Assembly: GCF_022601675.1 (NCBI RefSeq)
Contig: NZ_JAKVIL010000011.1
Coordinates: 117,924-181,923, forward strand
From: Ancylobacter gelatini
Lineage (GTDB): Bacteria > Pseudomonadota > Alphaproteobacteria > Rhizobiales > Xanthobacteraceae
Direction of reading: 5' to 3'
Length of the DNA: 64,000 bases
The notes under the pieces are model-generated. The model had not been told where the DNA came from. It made no database searches and saw only the letters and a program-made list of their open reading frames with translations. How positions within the stretch are numbered: the first letter of the stretch is position 1; the number at the start of each line of letters is the position of its first letter. Of the stretch, positions 20,259 through 28,460 are shown piece after piece. The position numbers and the translations under genes are program-made.

Positions 20259-21107
20259 TCAGCTCTTTTTGCGCCGCTCGGGGCGCTTGCACACCCGATC
20301 GAGCACGATGGCGAGTACGACGATGGCGAGACCCGCCTCGAAGCCCATGGAGATGTTCACTGAGTTCAGCGCCCGCACCACCGGCTTGCCGAGCCCGTCG
20401 GCGCCCACCAGCGCCGCGATCACCACCATGGAGAGGCTGAGCATGATGCACTGGGTGATGCCGGCCATGATGGTCGGCAGCGCATAGGGCAGCTCAACCT
20501 TGAACAGCAGCTGCGTCTTGGTGGCGCCGAACGCCTTGCCGGCCTCGTAGAGATTCGCCGGCACCGAGGAGATGCCGAGATGGGTGAGGCGGATCGGGGC
20601 GGGGATCGAGAAGATCACGGTGGAGATCAGTCCCGGCACCGCGCCGAGGCCGAACAGAACCAGCGTCGGAATGAGATAAACGAAGGTGGGAATGGTCTGC
20701 ATCAGGTCCAGCACCGGGCGCAGCGCGGTGTAGAGCCACGGCCGGTGCGCGGCGGCGATGCCGATGGGCACGCCGATCACCACACAAACCAGCGTGGCGC
20801 AGATCACCAGCGAGAGCGTCTCCATGGTGGCTACCCAATAGCCGAGATTGGTCACCAGCAGCAGCGCGCCGACGATGAACACGGTCAGCCCGATCGAGCG
20901 GTGCACCAGCCAGGCCGCGAGGCCGAACAGCGCGATCAGCAGCAGCGGCGGCACGAACAGCAGCGCGCTGGTGAAGCCGGAGATCAGCGTGCCGAGCACC
21001 AGCGATATCAGGTCGAACACGTCCTGGCCGTGCTCGGTGAGCAGGTCGACGAAGCTCTTCAGCCAGTTGCCCAGCGGGATCTTGTGCTCGGTCAGCCAAT
21101 CATACAT
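20259..21107 (-). CDS. choW: Choline/quaternary-amine ABC transporter permease
   Basis: A 282-residue ProW/OpuAB-type permease. It has hydrophobic segments from about residue 35 onward and the permease signature region EAGKAFGATKTQLLFKVELPYALPTIMAGITQ near residues 190-220. The N-terminus (MYDWLTEHKIPLGNWLKSFVDLLTEHGQ) is typical of the family. It lies between choX (205 bp upstream, with a palindromic repeat in the gap) and choV. Confidence 0.92.
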   Translation of the reverse strand: MYDWLTEHKIPLGNWLKSFVDLLTEHGQDVFDLISLVLGTLISGFTSALLFVPPLLLIALFGLAAWLVHRSIGLTVFIVGALLLVTNLGYWVATMETLSLVICATLVCVVIGVPIGIAAAHRPWLYTALRPVLDLMQTIPTFVYLIPTLVLFGLGAVPGLISTVIFSIPAPIRLTHLGISSVPANLYEAGKAFGATKTQLLFKVELPYALPTIMAGITQCIMLSLSMVVIAALVGADGLGKPVVRALNSVNISMGFEAGLAIVVLAIVLDRVCKRPERRKKS

Positions 21108-21200
21108 CGGGCGCTCCCGGCGGTCGGGGGTGAAGGCGAGCGGCGATTGAGGGCAGGCAGGGCGCGGGCCGGCGCGAAGACCGCGCGGCCGGGCGTTTCG

Positions 21201-21287
21201 TCACCCCGGAGCGGCCGAGGGCCGATCCGGGATCGCGTGGCGGTCTCATACGATCCCGGCTCGCCGCATCGCGCCGGCCGGGTCGCA
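21201..21287. repeat. Dispersed palindromic intergenic element, copy 1
   Basis: About 87 bp in the choX-choW gap. It begins GTCACCCCGG, contains GATCCGGGATCG and then CGATCCCGGCTC in inverted order, and ends near CCGGGTCGCACG. A second copy with the same layout lies at 36701-36788. Such elements resemble the rhizobial RPE/REP palindromes found between genes of one transcript. Confidence 0.7.
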
Positions 21288-21312
21288 CGAGCAGGGAGCG
21301 CCTGTCGGCGCC

Positions 21313-22272
21313 TCAGAGCCCGAGGGCCTTCTTCACCGCCGGGACGGCCGGCTGGCCGTTGATGGTGGTGACGCCGTCGAGCCAGGCTTCCCACACGGCC
21401 GGGTTGGCCTTCAGCCACTTGTCGGCGGCCTTGGAGGGTTCCATGCCGTCGAGCAGGATGTAGCCCATCACCACATTCTCGGTGCCGAGCGTGAACTTCA
21501 GGTTCTTGATGAAGCGCCCCACATTCGGGCATTCGGTGGTGTAGCCGGCGCGGGTATTGGTGAACACGGTGGCGCCGCCATAGTTCGGGCCGAACACGTC
21601 GTCGCCGCCTTCAAGATACTTCATGGCGAACTTGGCGTTCATCGGGTGCGGCTCCCAGCCCAGGAACACCACCGCTTCCTTGCGCTTCGAGGCGCGCTCG
21701 ACCTGCGCCAGCATGCCCTGCTCGCTGGATTCGACCAGATCGAAGCCCTTCAGCCCGAACTTGTCGTCCTTGATCATGTCGAGGATCAGCCGGTTACCGT
21801 CATTGCCGGGCTCGATGCCGTAAATCTTGCCGCCGAGCTTGTCCTTGAACTTGGCGATGTCGGCGAAGGACTTGAGGCCTTCGTCATAGAGATAGGCCGG
21901 CACGGCGAGGGTGTATTTCGCGCCTTCGAGATTGGCGGAGAGCACCTCGACCGACTTGTCCTCGCGATAGGGCTTCAGGTCGGCTTCCATGGTCGGCATC
22001 CAGTTGCCGAGGAACACGTCGATGTCCTTGGTCTGCATCGACTTGTAGGTCACCGGCACCGAGAGCACCTGCGTCTTGGGCGTGTAGCCCAGCGCTTCCA
22101 GAAGCGAGGAGGCGAGCGCGGTGGTGGCGGTGATGTCGGTCCAGCCGACATCGGCGAATTTCACCGCCTTGCAGGAGGCGGGCTCCGCCGCACGGGCCGG
22201 GGAGACGGCCGCAGGTGCCATGAGTAATGAAAGGCCGAGGGCGGCCGTCGCGAGATACGTGAAGCTGCGCAT
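21313..22272 (-). CDS. choX: Choline/quaternary-amine ABC transporter substrate-binding protein
   Basis: A 319-residue periplasmic binding protein of the OpuAC/ChoX group with a signal peptide (MRSFTYLATAALGLSLLMAPAAVSPARAA). The mature start FADVGWTDITATTALASSLLEALGY is the hallmark of choline/betaine binders, where the conserved Trp contributes to the aromatic box. Start 22272 follows CAGGGAAAC, a good ribosome binding site; a longer reading from 22326 is less likely. It is the first gene of choXWV. Confidence 0.92.
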   Translation of the reverse strand: MRSFTYLATAALGLSLLMAPAAVSPARAAEPASCKAVKFADVGWTDITATTALASSLLEALGYTPKTQVLSVPVTYKSMQTKDIDVFLGNWMPTMEADLKPYREDKSVEVLSANLEGAKYTLAVPAYLYDEGLKSFADIAKFKDKLGGKIYGIEPGNDGNRLILDMIKDDKFGLKGFDLVESSEQGMLAQVERASKRKEAVVFLGWEPHPMNAKFAMKYLEGGDDVFGPNYGGATVFTNTRAGYTTECPNVGRFIKNLKFTLGTENVVMGYILLDGMEPSKAADKWLKANPAVWEAWLDGVTTINGQPAVPAVKKALGL

Positions 22273-22441
22273 GTTTCCCTGTTCCCGTTCGCTGCAAGTG
22301 CCCGGCCCCGATACCGCCGAAGCCAAGCCGTGCCGACATGGTGCGGCGGGGGCTCTTGAGTCGGCGGGTCTGTCCGGCGTCTTGTCCCCGGCAGTCTAGC
22401 CGGAAGGTAAGGCTGTTGCATCCCGGCCGTTAACGGCTCTC

Positions 22442-22457
22442 TTGAACAGTTATTCAA
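22442..22457. promoter_or_regulatory. TTGAA-N6-TTCAA palindrome near choX promoter
   Basis: TTGAACAGTTATTCAA: arms TTGAA and TTCAA around six bases, 170 bp before choX. The arms recall the TTGAAC/GTTCAA half-sites of BetI operators, so it may be a second BetI site controlling choXWV. Inference only. Confidence 0.35.
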
Positions 22458-22620
22458 TAACGAAAATCGCGCTTTGTCATGCGTAATTTTCAATCATGAA
22501 AATCCTTGTTTTGAGCGGATTTGATGCATGTTCGCGGGAGGGTTCACCGCTCCCCCGCGGCGGCGGGATTTGGTCTGCTGCGGCTGCGAAGGGGCTTTTC
22601 GGCGGCGTGAACTGAGTTAT

Positions 22621-22638
22621 ATTGTACGCACGTTCAAT
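22621..22638. promoter_or_regulatory. Probable BetI operator
   Basis: ATTGTACGCACGTTCAAT is an imperfect 18-bp palindrome. Its right arm ACGTTCAAT matches the half-site of known BetI operators, and seven of nine positions are symmetric. It lies 31 bp before the betI start, where autorepression by BetI would act. Confidence 0.6.
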
Positions 22639-22668
22639 AAGATTGCAGCGCCGCGACGGAGCTCGCTC

Positions 22669-24801
22669 ATGGCCCGGGCCAATGCCCCTACCCCTCTCGC
22701 AACCCCGGCGCTCTCCGCCGAGGACGACGCCCGCCGGCGCGAGCCGGAGGATGTGCGCCGCCGCCAGCTCATCGAGGCCACCATCGATTCGCTGGCCGAG
22801 GTCGGCTTCAATGCCTCGACGCTGGCGCAGATCGCGCGCCGCGCCGGGGTCTCGCCGGGCCTCGTCGCACATTACTTCGGCGACAAGGACGGGCTGCTCG
22901 AAGCTACCCTGCGCTTTCTCTCCGCCCGCATCGCCCGCGACACCGCCGGCCGGCTCGCCCGCGCCCACGGCCCCCGGGCCCGTATTCAGGCGGTGATCGA
23001 GGCGAACCTCGCGCCGGAGGAGTTCGACCAGCGCACCTCCAGCGTCTGGCTCGCCTTCTGGGGGCAGGTGCTGCATTCGGCGCGGCTGCGGCGGGTGCAG
23101 AAAGTCTACCAGTCCCGCATGCTGTCCAATCTCAGTCACGCCCTGCGCGGGTTGGTGGCGCCGCAGGAGGCGCGCCGGCTCGCCATCTCCATCGCCGCGG
23201 TGATCGACGGGCTGTGGCTGCGCTCCACCTTGTCCGCCACCGGGGAAACCAGCGCCTCCGGGGCGCTCGCCGTCGCCTCCGCCTTTGTCGATTCACAGAT
23301 CGCCGCCGCCGCGCCGGCCGGTGCGAAAGGTTCCGCCATGACCGCCCCCTCCCTGCACCGCAACCATATTGCCGGCGCCTATATCGCCGGCTCGGGCCGC
23401 ACCTTCGAGACCCGCAATCCGGCCACCGGCGAGGTTCTGGCCGAAATCGAGATCGCGGGCGAGGCCGAGGTGGATGCCGCCGTCGCCGCGGCGCGCGCGG
23501 GCCAGAAGATCTGGGCGGCGATGACCGGCGCCGAGCGCGGGCGCATCCTGCGCCGCGTCGCCGACACGCTGCGCGCCCGCAATGACGAACTCGCCCGGCT
23601 GGAGAGCCTCGATACCGGCAAGCCGATCCAGGAAACCAGCGTGGTCGACGTGCTCTCGGGCGCCGACTGCCTCGACTATTACGCCGGCATCGCGCCGACG
23701 CTTTCCGGCGAGCATGTCGATCTCGGCCCCTCCGCCTTCGGCTACACCCGCCGCGAACCGCTGGGCGTGGTGGCCGGCATCGGCGCGTGGAACTATCCGC
23801 TCCAGATCGCCTGCTGGAAATCCGCCCCGGCGCTCGCCTGCGGCAACGCCATGATATTCAAGCCGGCGGAGCTGACCCCGCTCACCGCGCTCAAGCTCGC
23901 GGAAATCATGAGCGAATGCGGCGTGCCGGATGGCGTGTTCAACGTAGTGCAGGGCTTTGCCGAGACCGGCCAGATGCTCACCCGCCACCCCGGCATCGCG
24001 AAAATCTCGCTCACCGGCGAGGTCGGCACCGGCAAGCGCGTGATGGCGGATGCCAGCGCCACGCTGAAGCACGTCACGCTGGAGCTTGGCGGCAAGTCGC
24101 CGCTGATCGTGTTCGAGGATGCCGATCTCGACGACGCGGTGTCGGCCGCGCTGCTCGCCAATTTCTATTCCGCCGGCGAAGTGTGCTCGAACGGCACCCG
24201 CGTCTTCGTGCACGCGTCCGTCCGCAAGGCGTTCCTTGAGAAGCTGGTGGCGCGCGTCAAAAACATGGTGGTCGGCGATCCGCTCGACCCGGCGACGCAG
24301 GTCGGCGCCCTGATCTCGCCCGAGCACATGGACAAGGTGCTGTCCTATATCGCGAAGGGCAAGGCAGAAGGGGCGAAGCTGCTGGTCGGTGGCCATCGCG
24401 TCACTGACGGCGCGCTGGCGAAGGGCGCCTTCGTCGCGCCGACCGTGTTCGACGGCTGCGCCGACGACATGAGCATCGTGCGCGAGGAGATTTTCGGTCC
24501 GGTGATGGCGGTGCTGTCCTTCGAGGACGAGGACGAGGTGATCGCCCGCGCCAATGACACGCCCTTCGGCCTCGCCGCCGGCGTGTTCACCCGCGACCTC
24601 GCGCGCGGCCACCGGGTGATCGCGCAGCTTGAGGCCGGCACCTGCTGGATCAACCACTACAACATCACGCCGATCGAACTGCCCTTCGGCGGCGCCAAGC
24701 AGTCCGGTCTCGGCCGCGAGAACGGCAAGGCGGCGATCGAGCACTACACCCAGCTGAAGAGCGTCTACGTCAATCTCGGCCGCGTCGAGGCGCCGTACTG
24801 A
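22669..24801 (+). CDS. betI-betB: BetI-BetB in-frame fusion: choline-responsive repressor plus betaine aldehyde dehydrogenase
   Basis: One open frame of 710 codons. Residues 1-223 are a full Bet[43 protein letters not shown] (about 50-70), then [18 protein letters not shown] and [11 protein letters not shown], with a roughly 20-residue N-terminal extension over E. coli BetI. It runs without a stop, through a linker rich in Ala and Gly ([12 protein letters not shown]), into residues 224-710, a full-length BetB. ATG 22669 lies behind the BetI operator. betA starts within the stop codon (TGATG). Whether the cell makes the fusion, or BetB from its own start at 23338, cannot be decided from sequence. 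Confidence 0.85.
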   Translation: MARANAPTPLATPALSAEDDARRREPEDVRRRQLIEATIDSLAEVGFNASTLAQIARRAGVSPGLVAHYFGDKDGLLEATLRFLSARIARDTAGRLARAHGPRARIQAVIEANLAPEEFDQRTSSVWLAFWGQVLHSARLRRVQKVYQSRMLSNLSHALRGLVAPQEARRLAISIAAVIDGLWLRSTLSATGETSASGALAVASAFVDSQIAAAAPAGAKGSAMTAPSLHRNHIAGAYIAGSGRTFETRNPATGEVLAEIEIAGEAEVDAAVAAARAGQKIWAAMTGAERGRILRRVADTLRARNDELARLESLDTGKPIQETSVVDVLSGADCLDYYAGIAPTLSGEHVDLGPSAFGYTRREPLGVVAGIGAWNYPLQIACWKSAPALACGNAMIFKPAELTPLTALKLAEIMSECGVPDGVFNVVQGFAETGQMLTRHPGIAKISLTGEVGTGKRVMADASATLKHVTLELGGKSPLIVFEDADLDDAVSAALLANFYSAGEVCSNGTRVFVHASVRKAFLEKLVARVKNMVVGDPLDPATQVGALISPEHMDKVLSYIAKGKAEGAKLLVGGHRVTDGALAKGAFVAPTVFDGCADDMSIVREEIFGPVMAVLSFEDEDEVIARANDTPFGLAAGVFTRDLARGHRVIAQLEAGTCWINHYNITPIELPFGGAKQSGLGRENGKAAIEHYTQLKSVYVNLGRVEAPY
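23338..24801 (+). CDS. betB: Betaine aldehyde dehydrogenase BetB (alternative internal start of the fused frame)
   Basis: Reading from ATG 23338, with GAAAGG 6 bases upstream, gives 487 residues, the usual BetB length. It oxidises betaine aldehyde to glycine betaine with NAD(P). Visible elements: [22 protein letters not shown], the Rossmann turn [12 protein letters not shown], the general-base Glu in [16 protein letters not shown] (about 250), the catalytic Cys in [14 protein letters not shown] (about 285) and the C-terminal [15 protein letters not shown]. This is the same frame as the upstream betI, with no stop between them. Confidence 0.9.
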   Translation: MTAPSLHRNHIAGAYIAGSGRTFETRNPATGEVLAEIEIAGEAEVDAAVAAARAGQKIWAAMTGAERGRILRRVADTLRARNDELARLESLDTGKPIQETSVVDVLSGADCLDYYAGIAPTLSGEHVDLGPSAFGYTRREPLGVVAGIGAWNYPLQIACWKSAPALACGNAMIFKPAELTPLTALKLAEIMSECGVPDGVFNVVQGFAETGQMLTRHPGIAKISLTGEVGTGKRVMADASATLKHVTLELGGKSPLIVFEDADLDDAVSAALLANFYSAGEVCSNGTRVFVHASVRKAFLEKLVARVKNMVVGDPLDPATQVGALISPEHMDKVLSYIAKGKAEGAKLLVGGHRVTDGALAKGAFVAPTVFDGCADDMSIVREEIFGPVMAVLSFEDEDEVIARANDTPFGLAAGVFTRDLARGHRVIAQLEAGTCWINHYNITPIELPFGGAKQSGLGRENGKAAIEHYTQLKSVYVNLGRVEAPY

Positions 24802-26477
24802 TGGCCGCCACCGCGCCCGCTGCCGGGGATTTCGATTACATCATCATCGGCGCCGGCTCGGCCGGCTGCGTGCTGGCCGACCGGTTGTCAGCGGACGGCA
24901 CGGCGCGCGTTCTGGTGCTGGAGTATGGCGGCTCCGACCGCTCGATCTTCATCCAGATGCCGAGCGCCCTGTCCATTCCGATGAACATGGCGAAGTACAA
25001 CTGGATGTATGAGAGCGAGCCCGAGCCGGGGCTCGGCGGGCGGCGCCTGCACTGCCCGCGCGGCAAGGTGCTGGGCGGCTCGTCCTCGATCAACGGCCTC
25101 GTTTATGTGCGCGGCAATCCGGCGGATTTCGACCGCTGGCAGGAGGAGGGCGCGGAGGGCTGGTCCTATGCCGACGTGCTGCCCTATTTCCAGCGCGCCG
25201 AGAGCCGCCAGGAGGGCGGCGACAGCTATCGCGGCGCGGACGGCCCACTCGCCACGCGCTATGGCGCTCTCAAGAACCCGCTCTACAACGTGTTCGTCGA
25301 GGCCGCGCAGCAGGCCGGCTATCCCGCGACTGACGACATCAACGGCTATACCCAGGAAGGCTTCGGCCGGATGGATATGACGGTGAAGGACGGCGTGCGC
25401 TGGTCGGCGGCGAACGCCTATCTCAAGCCGGCCATGTCCCGCCCGAACCTCAAGGTCGAGACCCATGCCCGCGTCACCCGCGTGCTGTTCGAGGGGCGCC
25501 GCGCGATTGGCGTGGCGTGGGAGCGGGGCGGCGAGCGCTTCGAGCATCGCGCCTCGCGCGAAGTCATCCTTTCCGGCGGCCCGATCAATTCGCCGCAACT
25601 GCTCAAGCTTTCCGGCGTCGGCCCGGCGGCGGAGCTGCGCCAGCACGGCATCAAGGTGGTGGCGGACCGGCCGGGGGTCGGGGAGAATTTGCAGGACCAC
25701 CTCGAATTCTATTTCCAGGTCGCCTGCACGCAGCCGGTCACGCTCTATTCGTCCATGGGCCTGTTCGCGCGTGGGCGCATCGGGCTGGAATGGCTGATGA
25801 CCAAGCAGGGGCTGGGCGCCACCAACCATTTCGAGAGCTGCGGCTTCATCCGCTCGCGGCCGGGGGTTCCCTATCCCGATATCCAGTACCATTTCCTTCC
25901 GCTCGCCGTGACCTATGACGGCAAGGGGCTGGCCTCCGAACACGGCTTCCAGGCCCATGTCGGGCCGATGCGCTCCAAGAGCCGGGGCTGGGTGCGGCTG
26001 AACTCGGCCGACCCGGCCGACAAGCCGCGCATCTTCTTCAACTATATGAGCCATGAGGACGACCGCATCGAAATGCGCGCCTGCGTGCGGCTCACGCGCG
26101 AGATCTTTGCGCAGGCGGCGTTCGATCCCTGGCGCGGGCGCGAAATCCAGCCGGGGGCGGAGATCGCCACCGACGAGGCGATCGACGCCTTCATCCGCGA
26201 CAAGGTGGAAAGCGCCTATCACCCCTCCTGCACCTGCAAGATGGGCGCGGTGGACGATCCGCTCGCGGTGGTCGACAGCGCCGCGAAGGTGATCGGCGTC
26301 GAAGGGCTGCGCGTGGTGGATTCCTCGATCATGCCCTCGGTCACCACCGGCAATCTCAACGCCCCGACCATCATGCTGGCCGAGAAAGCCGCCGACCATA
26401 TTCGCGGCGTGCCGCTGCTGGCGGCTTCGAACGCGCCTTACTATAAGCCGGCTAACTGGAAGGTAGCGCAGCGCTGA
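24801..26477 (+). CDS. betA: Choline dehydrogenase BetA
   Basis: A 558-residue GMC-family flavoprotein that oxidises choline to betaine aldehyde, probably at the membrane. The ADP-binding motif [17 protein letters not shown] is at about residues 14-30; GMC signature 1 [19 protein letters not shown] and signature 2 [17 protein letters not shown] follow; C-terminal [21 protein letters not shown] is conserved. Its start overlaps the betB stop (TGATG at 24799-24803), so the two are translationally coupled. Confidence 0.96.
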   Translation: MAATAPAAGDFDYIIIGAGSAGCVLADRLSADGTARVLVLEYGGSDRSIFIQMPSALSIPMNMAKYNWMYESEPEPGLGGRRLHCPRGKVLGGSSSINGLVYVRGNPADFDRWQEEGAEGWSYADVLPYFQRAESRQEGGDSYRGADGPLATRYGALKNPLYNVFVEAAQQAGYPATDDINGYTQEGFGRMDMTVKDGVRWSAANAYLKPAMSRPNLKVETHARVTRVLFEGRRAIGVAWERGGERFEHRASREVILSGGPINSPQLLKLSGVGPAAELRQHGIKVVADRPGVGENLQDHLEFYFQVACTQPVTLYSSMGLFARGRIGLEWLMTKQGLGATNHFESCGFIRSRPGVPYPDIQYHFLPLAVTYDGKGLASEHGFQAHVGPMRSKSRGWVRLNSADPADKPRIFFNYMSHEDDRIEMRACVRLTREIFAQAAFDPWRGREIQPGAEIATDEAIDAFIRDKVESAYHPSCTCKMGAVDDPLAVVDSAAKVIGVEGLRVVDSSIMPSVTTGNLNAPTIMLAEKAADHIRGVPLLAASNAPYYKPANWKVAQR

Positions 26478-26484
26478 TGTCGTC

Positions 26485-26504
26485 CTCTCCCGGTCGGGGG
26501 AGGG
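26485..26504. terminator. Hairpin between convergent betA and etfB
   Basis: An 8-bp stem (CCTCTCCC / GGGGGAGG, one G-T pair) around GGTC in the 31-bp gap between two convergent genes. It has no U-run. It can act on both strands and resembles the hairpin at 36654-36676. Confidence 0.5.
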
Positions 26505-26508
26505 CGGC

Positions 26509-27279
26509 TCAGCCTCTTCGCCGCAGTACGCCGATCCCGCGCAGATGGGCGAGGATTTCCCGCGCCGCCTCCTCGGGTGCCGGGTCCACCAGCAGCCGGC
26601 CGCCGCTGCTCGCCGCCTGCGTCGCCGCCTTCAGGCGCTCCGCCGCGCTGGCGCCGGGCGCGGCCCTGGCGATCAGCTTCGGGCGCGGGCGATAGGCGCG
26701 CTCCTCCATCTCGCTTGCCGCCGCCGGGGCGGGAGCGATGTCGCGCCGTTCCACCGTTCCCCGCCGCGCGGCGGCGAAGGTGAAGGGCAGGGCGGGTGCC
26801 GCAGCCGGATGCACGGTGAGCAGCGCCGGCAGCCGCAGCACGACCCGCCGCCGTGCCCCGCGCGGCAAGGCCTGCTCGACGGTGAGCGTGCCGTCGTCGC
26901 CGGCCCCCAGTGACGCTGCGTCGGCGAGGATCGGCCGGCCGAGCCGGCGGGCGAGCGCATAGGGCAAAAGCCCGCCATCCTCGCCGCCCTGCCCGATACG
27001 GCCGGCGAGGATGAGATCGGGTGCGAGCTCCTCCAGCACCTGTGCGAGAGCAGGGAGCGGATCGTCGCCTTGCGCCATGCGCAGATGGATGAGCCTGCCC
27101 AGCCCATGGCCGAGCGCATCCAGCGGCGCGCCGTCAACCGGGCCGGCATGCAGGCCGATCACCTCATCCGCCCCGGCAAGGTCTCGCGCCAGCCGCAGCG
27201 CCTGAAGCTCCACCGGCACCGGGCAGGGCGCGCCCGAGGCGGGATGGCGCCCGGCGGAAAACAGCACCACGATCTTCAT
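26509..27279 (-). CDS. etfB: Electron transfer flavoprotein beta subunit (dimethylglycine pathway)
   Basis: A 256-residue divergent EtfB. The core KIVVLFSAGRHPASGAP, then EVIGLHAGPVDGAP, then LAGRIGQGGEDGGLLPYALARRLGRPILADA, is recognisable as ETF beta. It lies last in the dgcB-etfA-etfB run and overlaps etfA by ATGA at 27276-27279. By analogy with Pseudomonas dgcAB-etfAB, it should take electrons from dimethylglycine dehydrogenase to the quinone pool. It is less conserved than housekeeping EtfB. Confidence 0.82.
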   Translation of the reverse strand: MKIVVLFSAGRHPASGAPCPVPVELQALRLARDLAGADEVIGLHAGPVDGAPLDALGHGLGRLIHLRMAQGDDPLPALAQVLEELAPDLILAGRIGQGGEDGGLLPYALARRLGRPILADAASLGAGDDGTLTVEQALPRGARRRVVLRLPALLTVHPAAAPALPFTFAAARRGTVERRDIAPAPAAASEMEERAYRPRPKLIARAAPGASAAERLKAATQAASSGGRLLVDPAPEEAAREILAHLRGIGVLRRRG

Positions 27280-28460
27280 GGCTCGTCCTCAAGCGCCGCG
27301 ATCAGCGCCGGCATCACCGCATGCGCGTCCGCGATGATGGCGAGACCCGCGCGCTCCACCATGGCGGCGTGGAGGTCGGTGTTCACCGCCACCACGTGCT
27401 CGCAGCCGGTGATGCCCTGCAGATGCTGCGGCGCCCCGGCAATGCCGAGCGCGAGATAGCAGGTGGCACCCAGCACGGTGCCGGAAGCGCCGACCTGCGC
27501 GGCGCGCGGCATCAGCCCGGCGTCGCACAGCATGCGGCTGGCCCCGGGCGTGGCCCGCAGCGCGCGGGCGAGGTCGAGGAAGCTCGGGATGTCGCTGACG
27601 CCGTTACCGGCCGACACCACGAATTCCGCCTCTCCGAGCGGCACGGTGGCGGGGTCGGCGAGGATGATCTCGGCCGACAGGATAGCGCCGGTCGTCGGTA
27701 CCGGGGCCGGCAGCTCGACCGCGCGCGCCTCGCAACTCGCCCCGCCATAGGGTGCCACGCTGTCGGCCACCAGCGAGACGAGGCGCGGCGGCGCGCGGCG
27801 TTGCTCCACGCGCCGGCCGCGCGCGGGGCGGGTGACCAGCTTGGGCGTCAGGCTCTCCGCGCCGGCGAACAGGGGCTCGCCCAGCCGCGCGGCGACGCGG
27901 CGGGCGAGGTCGCCGCCTTCCGCGGTCTCCGCGAACAAGGCGTGGCGGATGTTCAGGCTTTCCAGCGCCTGCGCCACCGCGGCCGCCCGGGCCTCGGGAT
28001 CATAGTCGGCGACGGCGGCGAGAGGGCCAACGCGATCCGCCCCAACACCGGCGAGGTCGTCGTGGCCCGGCTCCGCCAATGCCAGCACGGCGCCGCCTCC
28101 GGCCGCCAGCAGATGCGCGGCGCCGAAGAGCTGGCGATCGAGCGGGGTGAGGCGCCCGCCCGGCGCGTCCGGCACCACCGCGACGAGGAAGGCCGGCTCT
28201 GTGACGATGCGTGTCTGGACAGTGGATTCGCTCGGCGAGGTCGCCTCGTCGCGCACCGGACGCACGCCGCCGCGCGACAGGCGGTCGAGCCGCGGCCGCG
28301 TCCCGCCGGGCACAAGCAGCGCCTCGATCTCCGCGCGCGGGTCGCGGCGCGGACGGGCGGACACCGGGAGCGACGCCTCGCGGCTGAAGCGCGGTCGCGC
28401 GCCGCCGGCGATGCGCATGGCCTCGCGCTCGGCGCGCGGATCGCGGCGCAGCCGGCTCAT
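27276..28460 (-). CDS. etfA: Electron transfer flavoprotein alpha subunit (dimethylglycine pathway)
   Basis: A 394-residue EtfA. The C-terminal FAD domain is clear (AQVGASGTVLGATCYLALGIAGAPQHLQGITGCEHVVAVNTD...). Before the ETF core there is an extra N-terminal region of about 75 residues with two 23-residue repeats (RRDPRAE...RPRFSR at 5-27 and RRDPRAE...RPRLDR at 38-60; 15 identical). Start 28460 overlaps the dgcB stop (ATGA). The N-terminal extension is probably specific to this pathway-dedicated ETF. Confidence 0.85.
   Translation of the reverse strand: MSRLRRDPRAEREAMRIAGGARPRFSREASLPVSARPRRDPRAEIEALLVPGGTRPRLDRLSRGGVRPVRDEATSPSESTVQTRIVTEPAFLVAVVPDAPGGRLTPLDRQLFGAAHLLAAGGGAVLALAEPGHDDLAGVGADRVGPLAAVADYDPEARAAAVAQALESLNIRHALFAETAEGGDLARRVAARLGEPLFAGAESLTPKLVTRPARGRRVEQRRAPPRLVSLVADSVAPYGGASCEARAVELPAPVPTTGAILSAEIILADPATVPLGEAEFVVSAGNGVSDIPSFLDLARALRATPGASRMLCDAGLMPRAAQVGASGTVLGATCYLALGIAGAPQHLQGITGCEHVVAVNTDLHAAMVERAGLAIIADAHAVMPALIAALEDEP

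Larger units (their letters stand above)
22273..22668. other. Divergent choX / betI control region
   Basis: About 395 bp with no convincing gene. It is AT-richer than its surroundings at 22430-22510 and 22610-22645 and holds three symmetric sites: TTGAA-N6-TTCAA (22442-22457), ATTTTCA-ATCA-TGAAAAT (22486-22503) and ATTGTACGCACGTTCAAT (22621-22638). The promoters of the divergent choXWV and betI-betB-betA units must lie here. Confidence 0.7.

Noticed and set aside
22528..22668. An N-terminal extension of BetI starting at 22528
   Set aside because: The extra 47 residues are translated from the operator region, are Arg-rich and unlike BetI, and ATG 22669 is well placed behind the operator.
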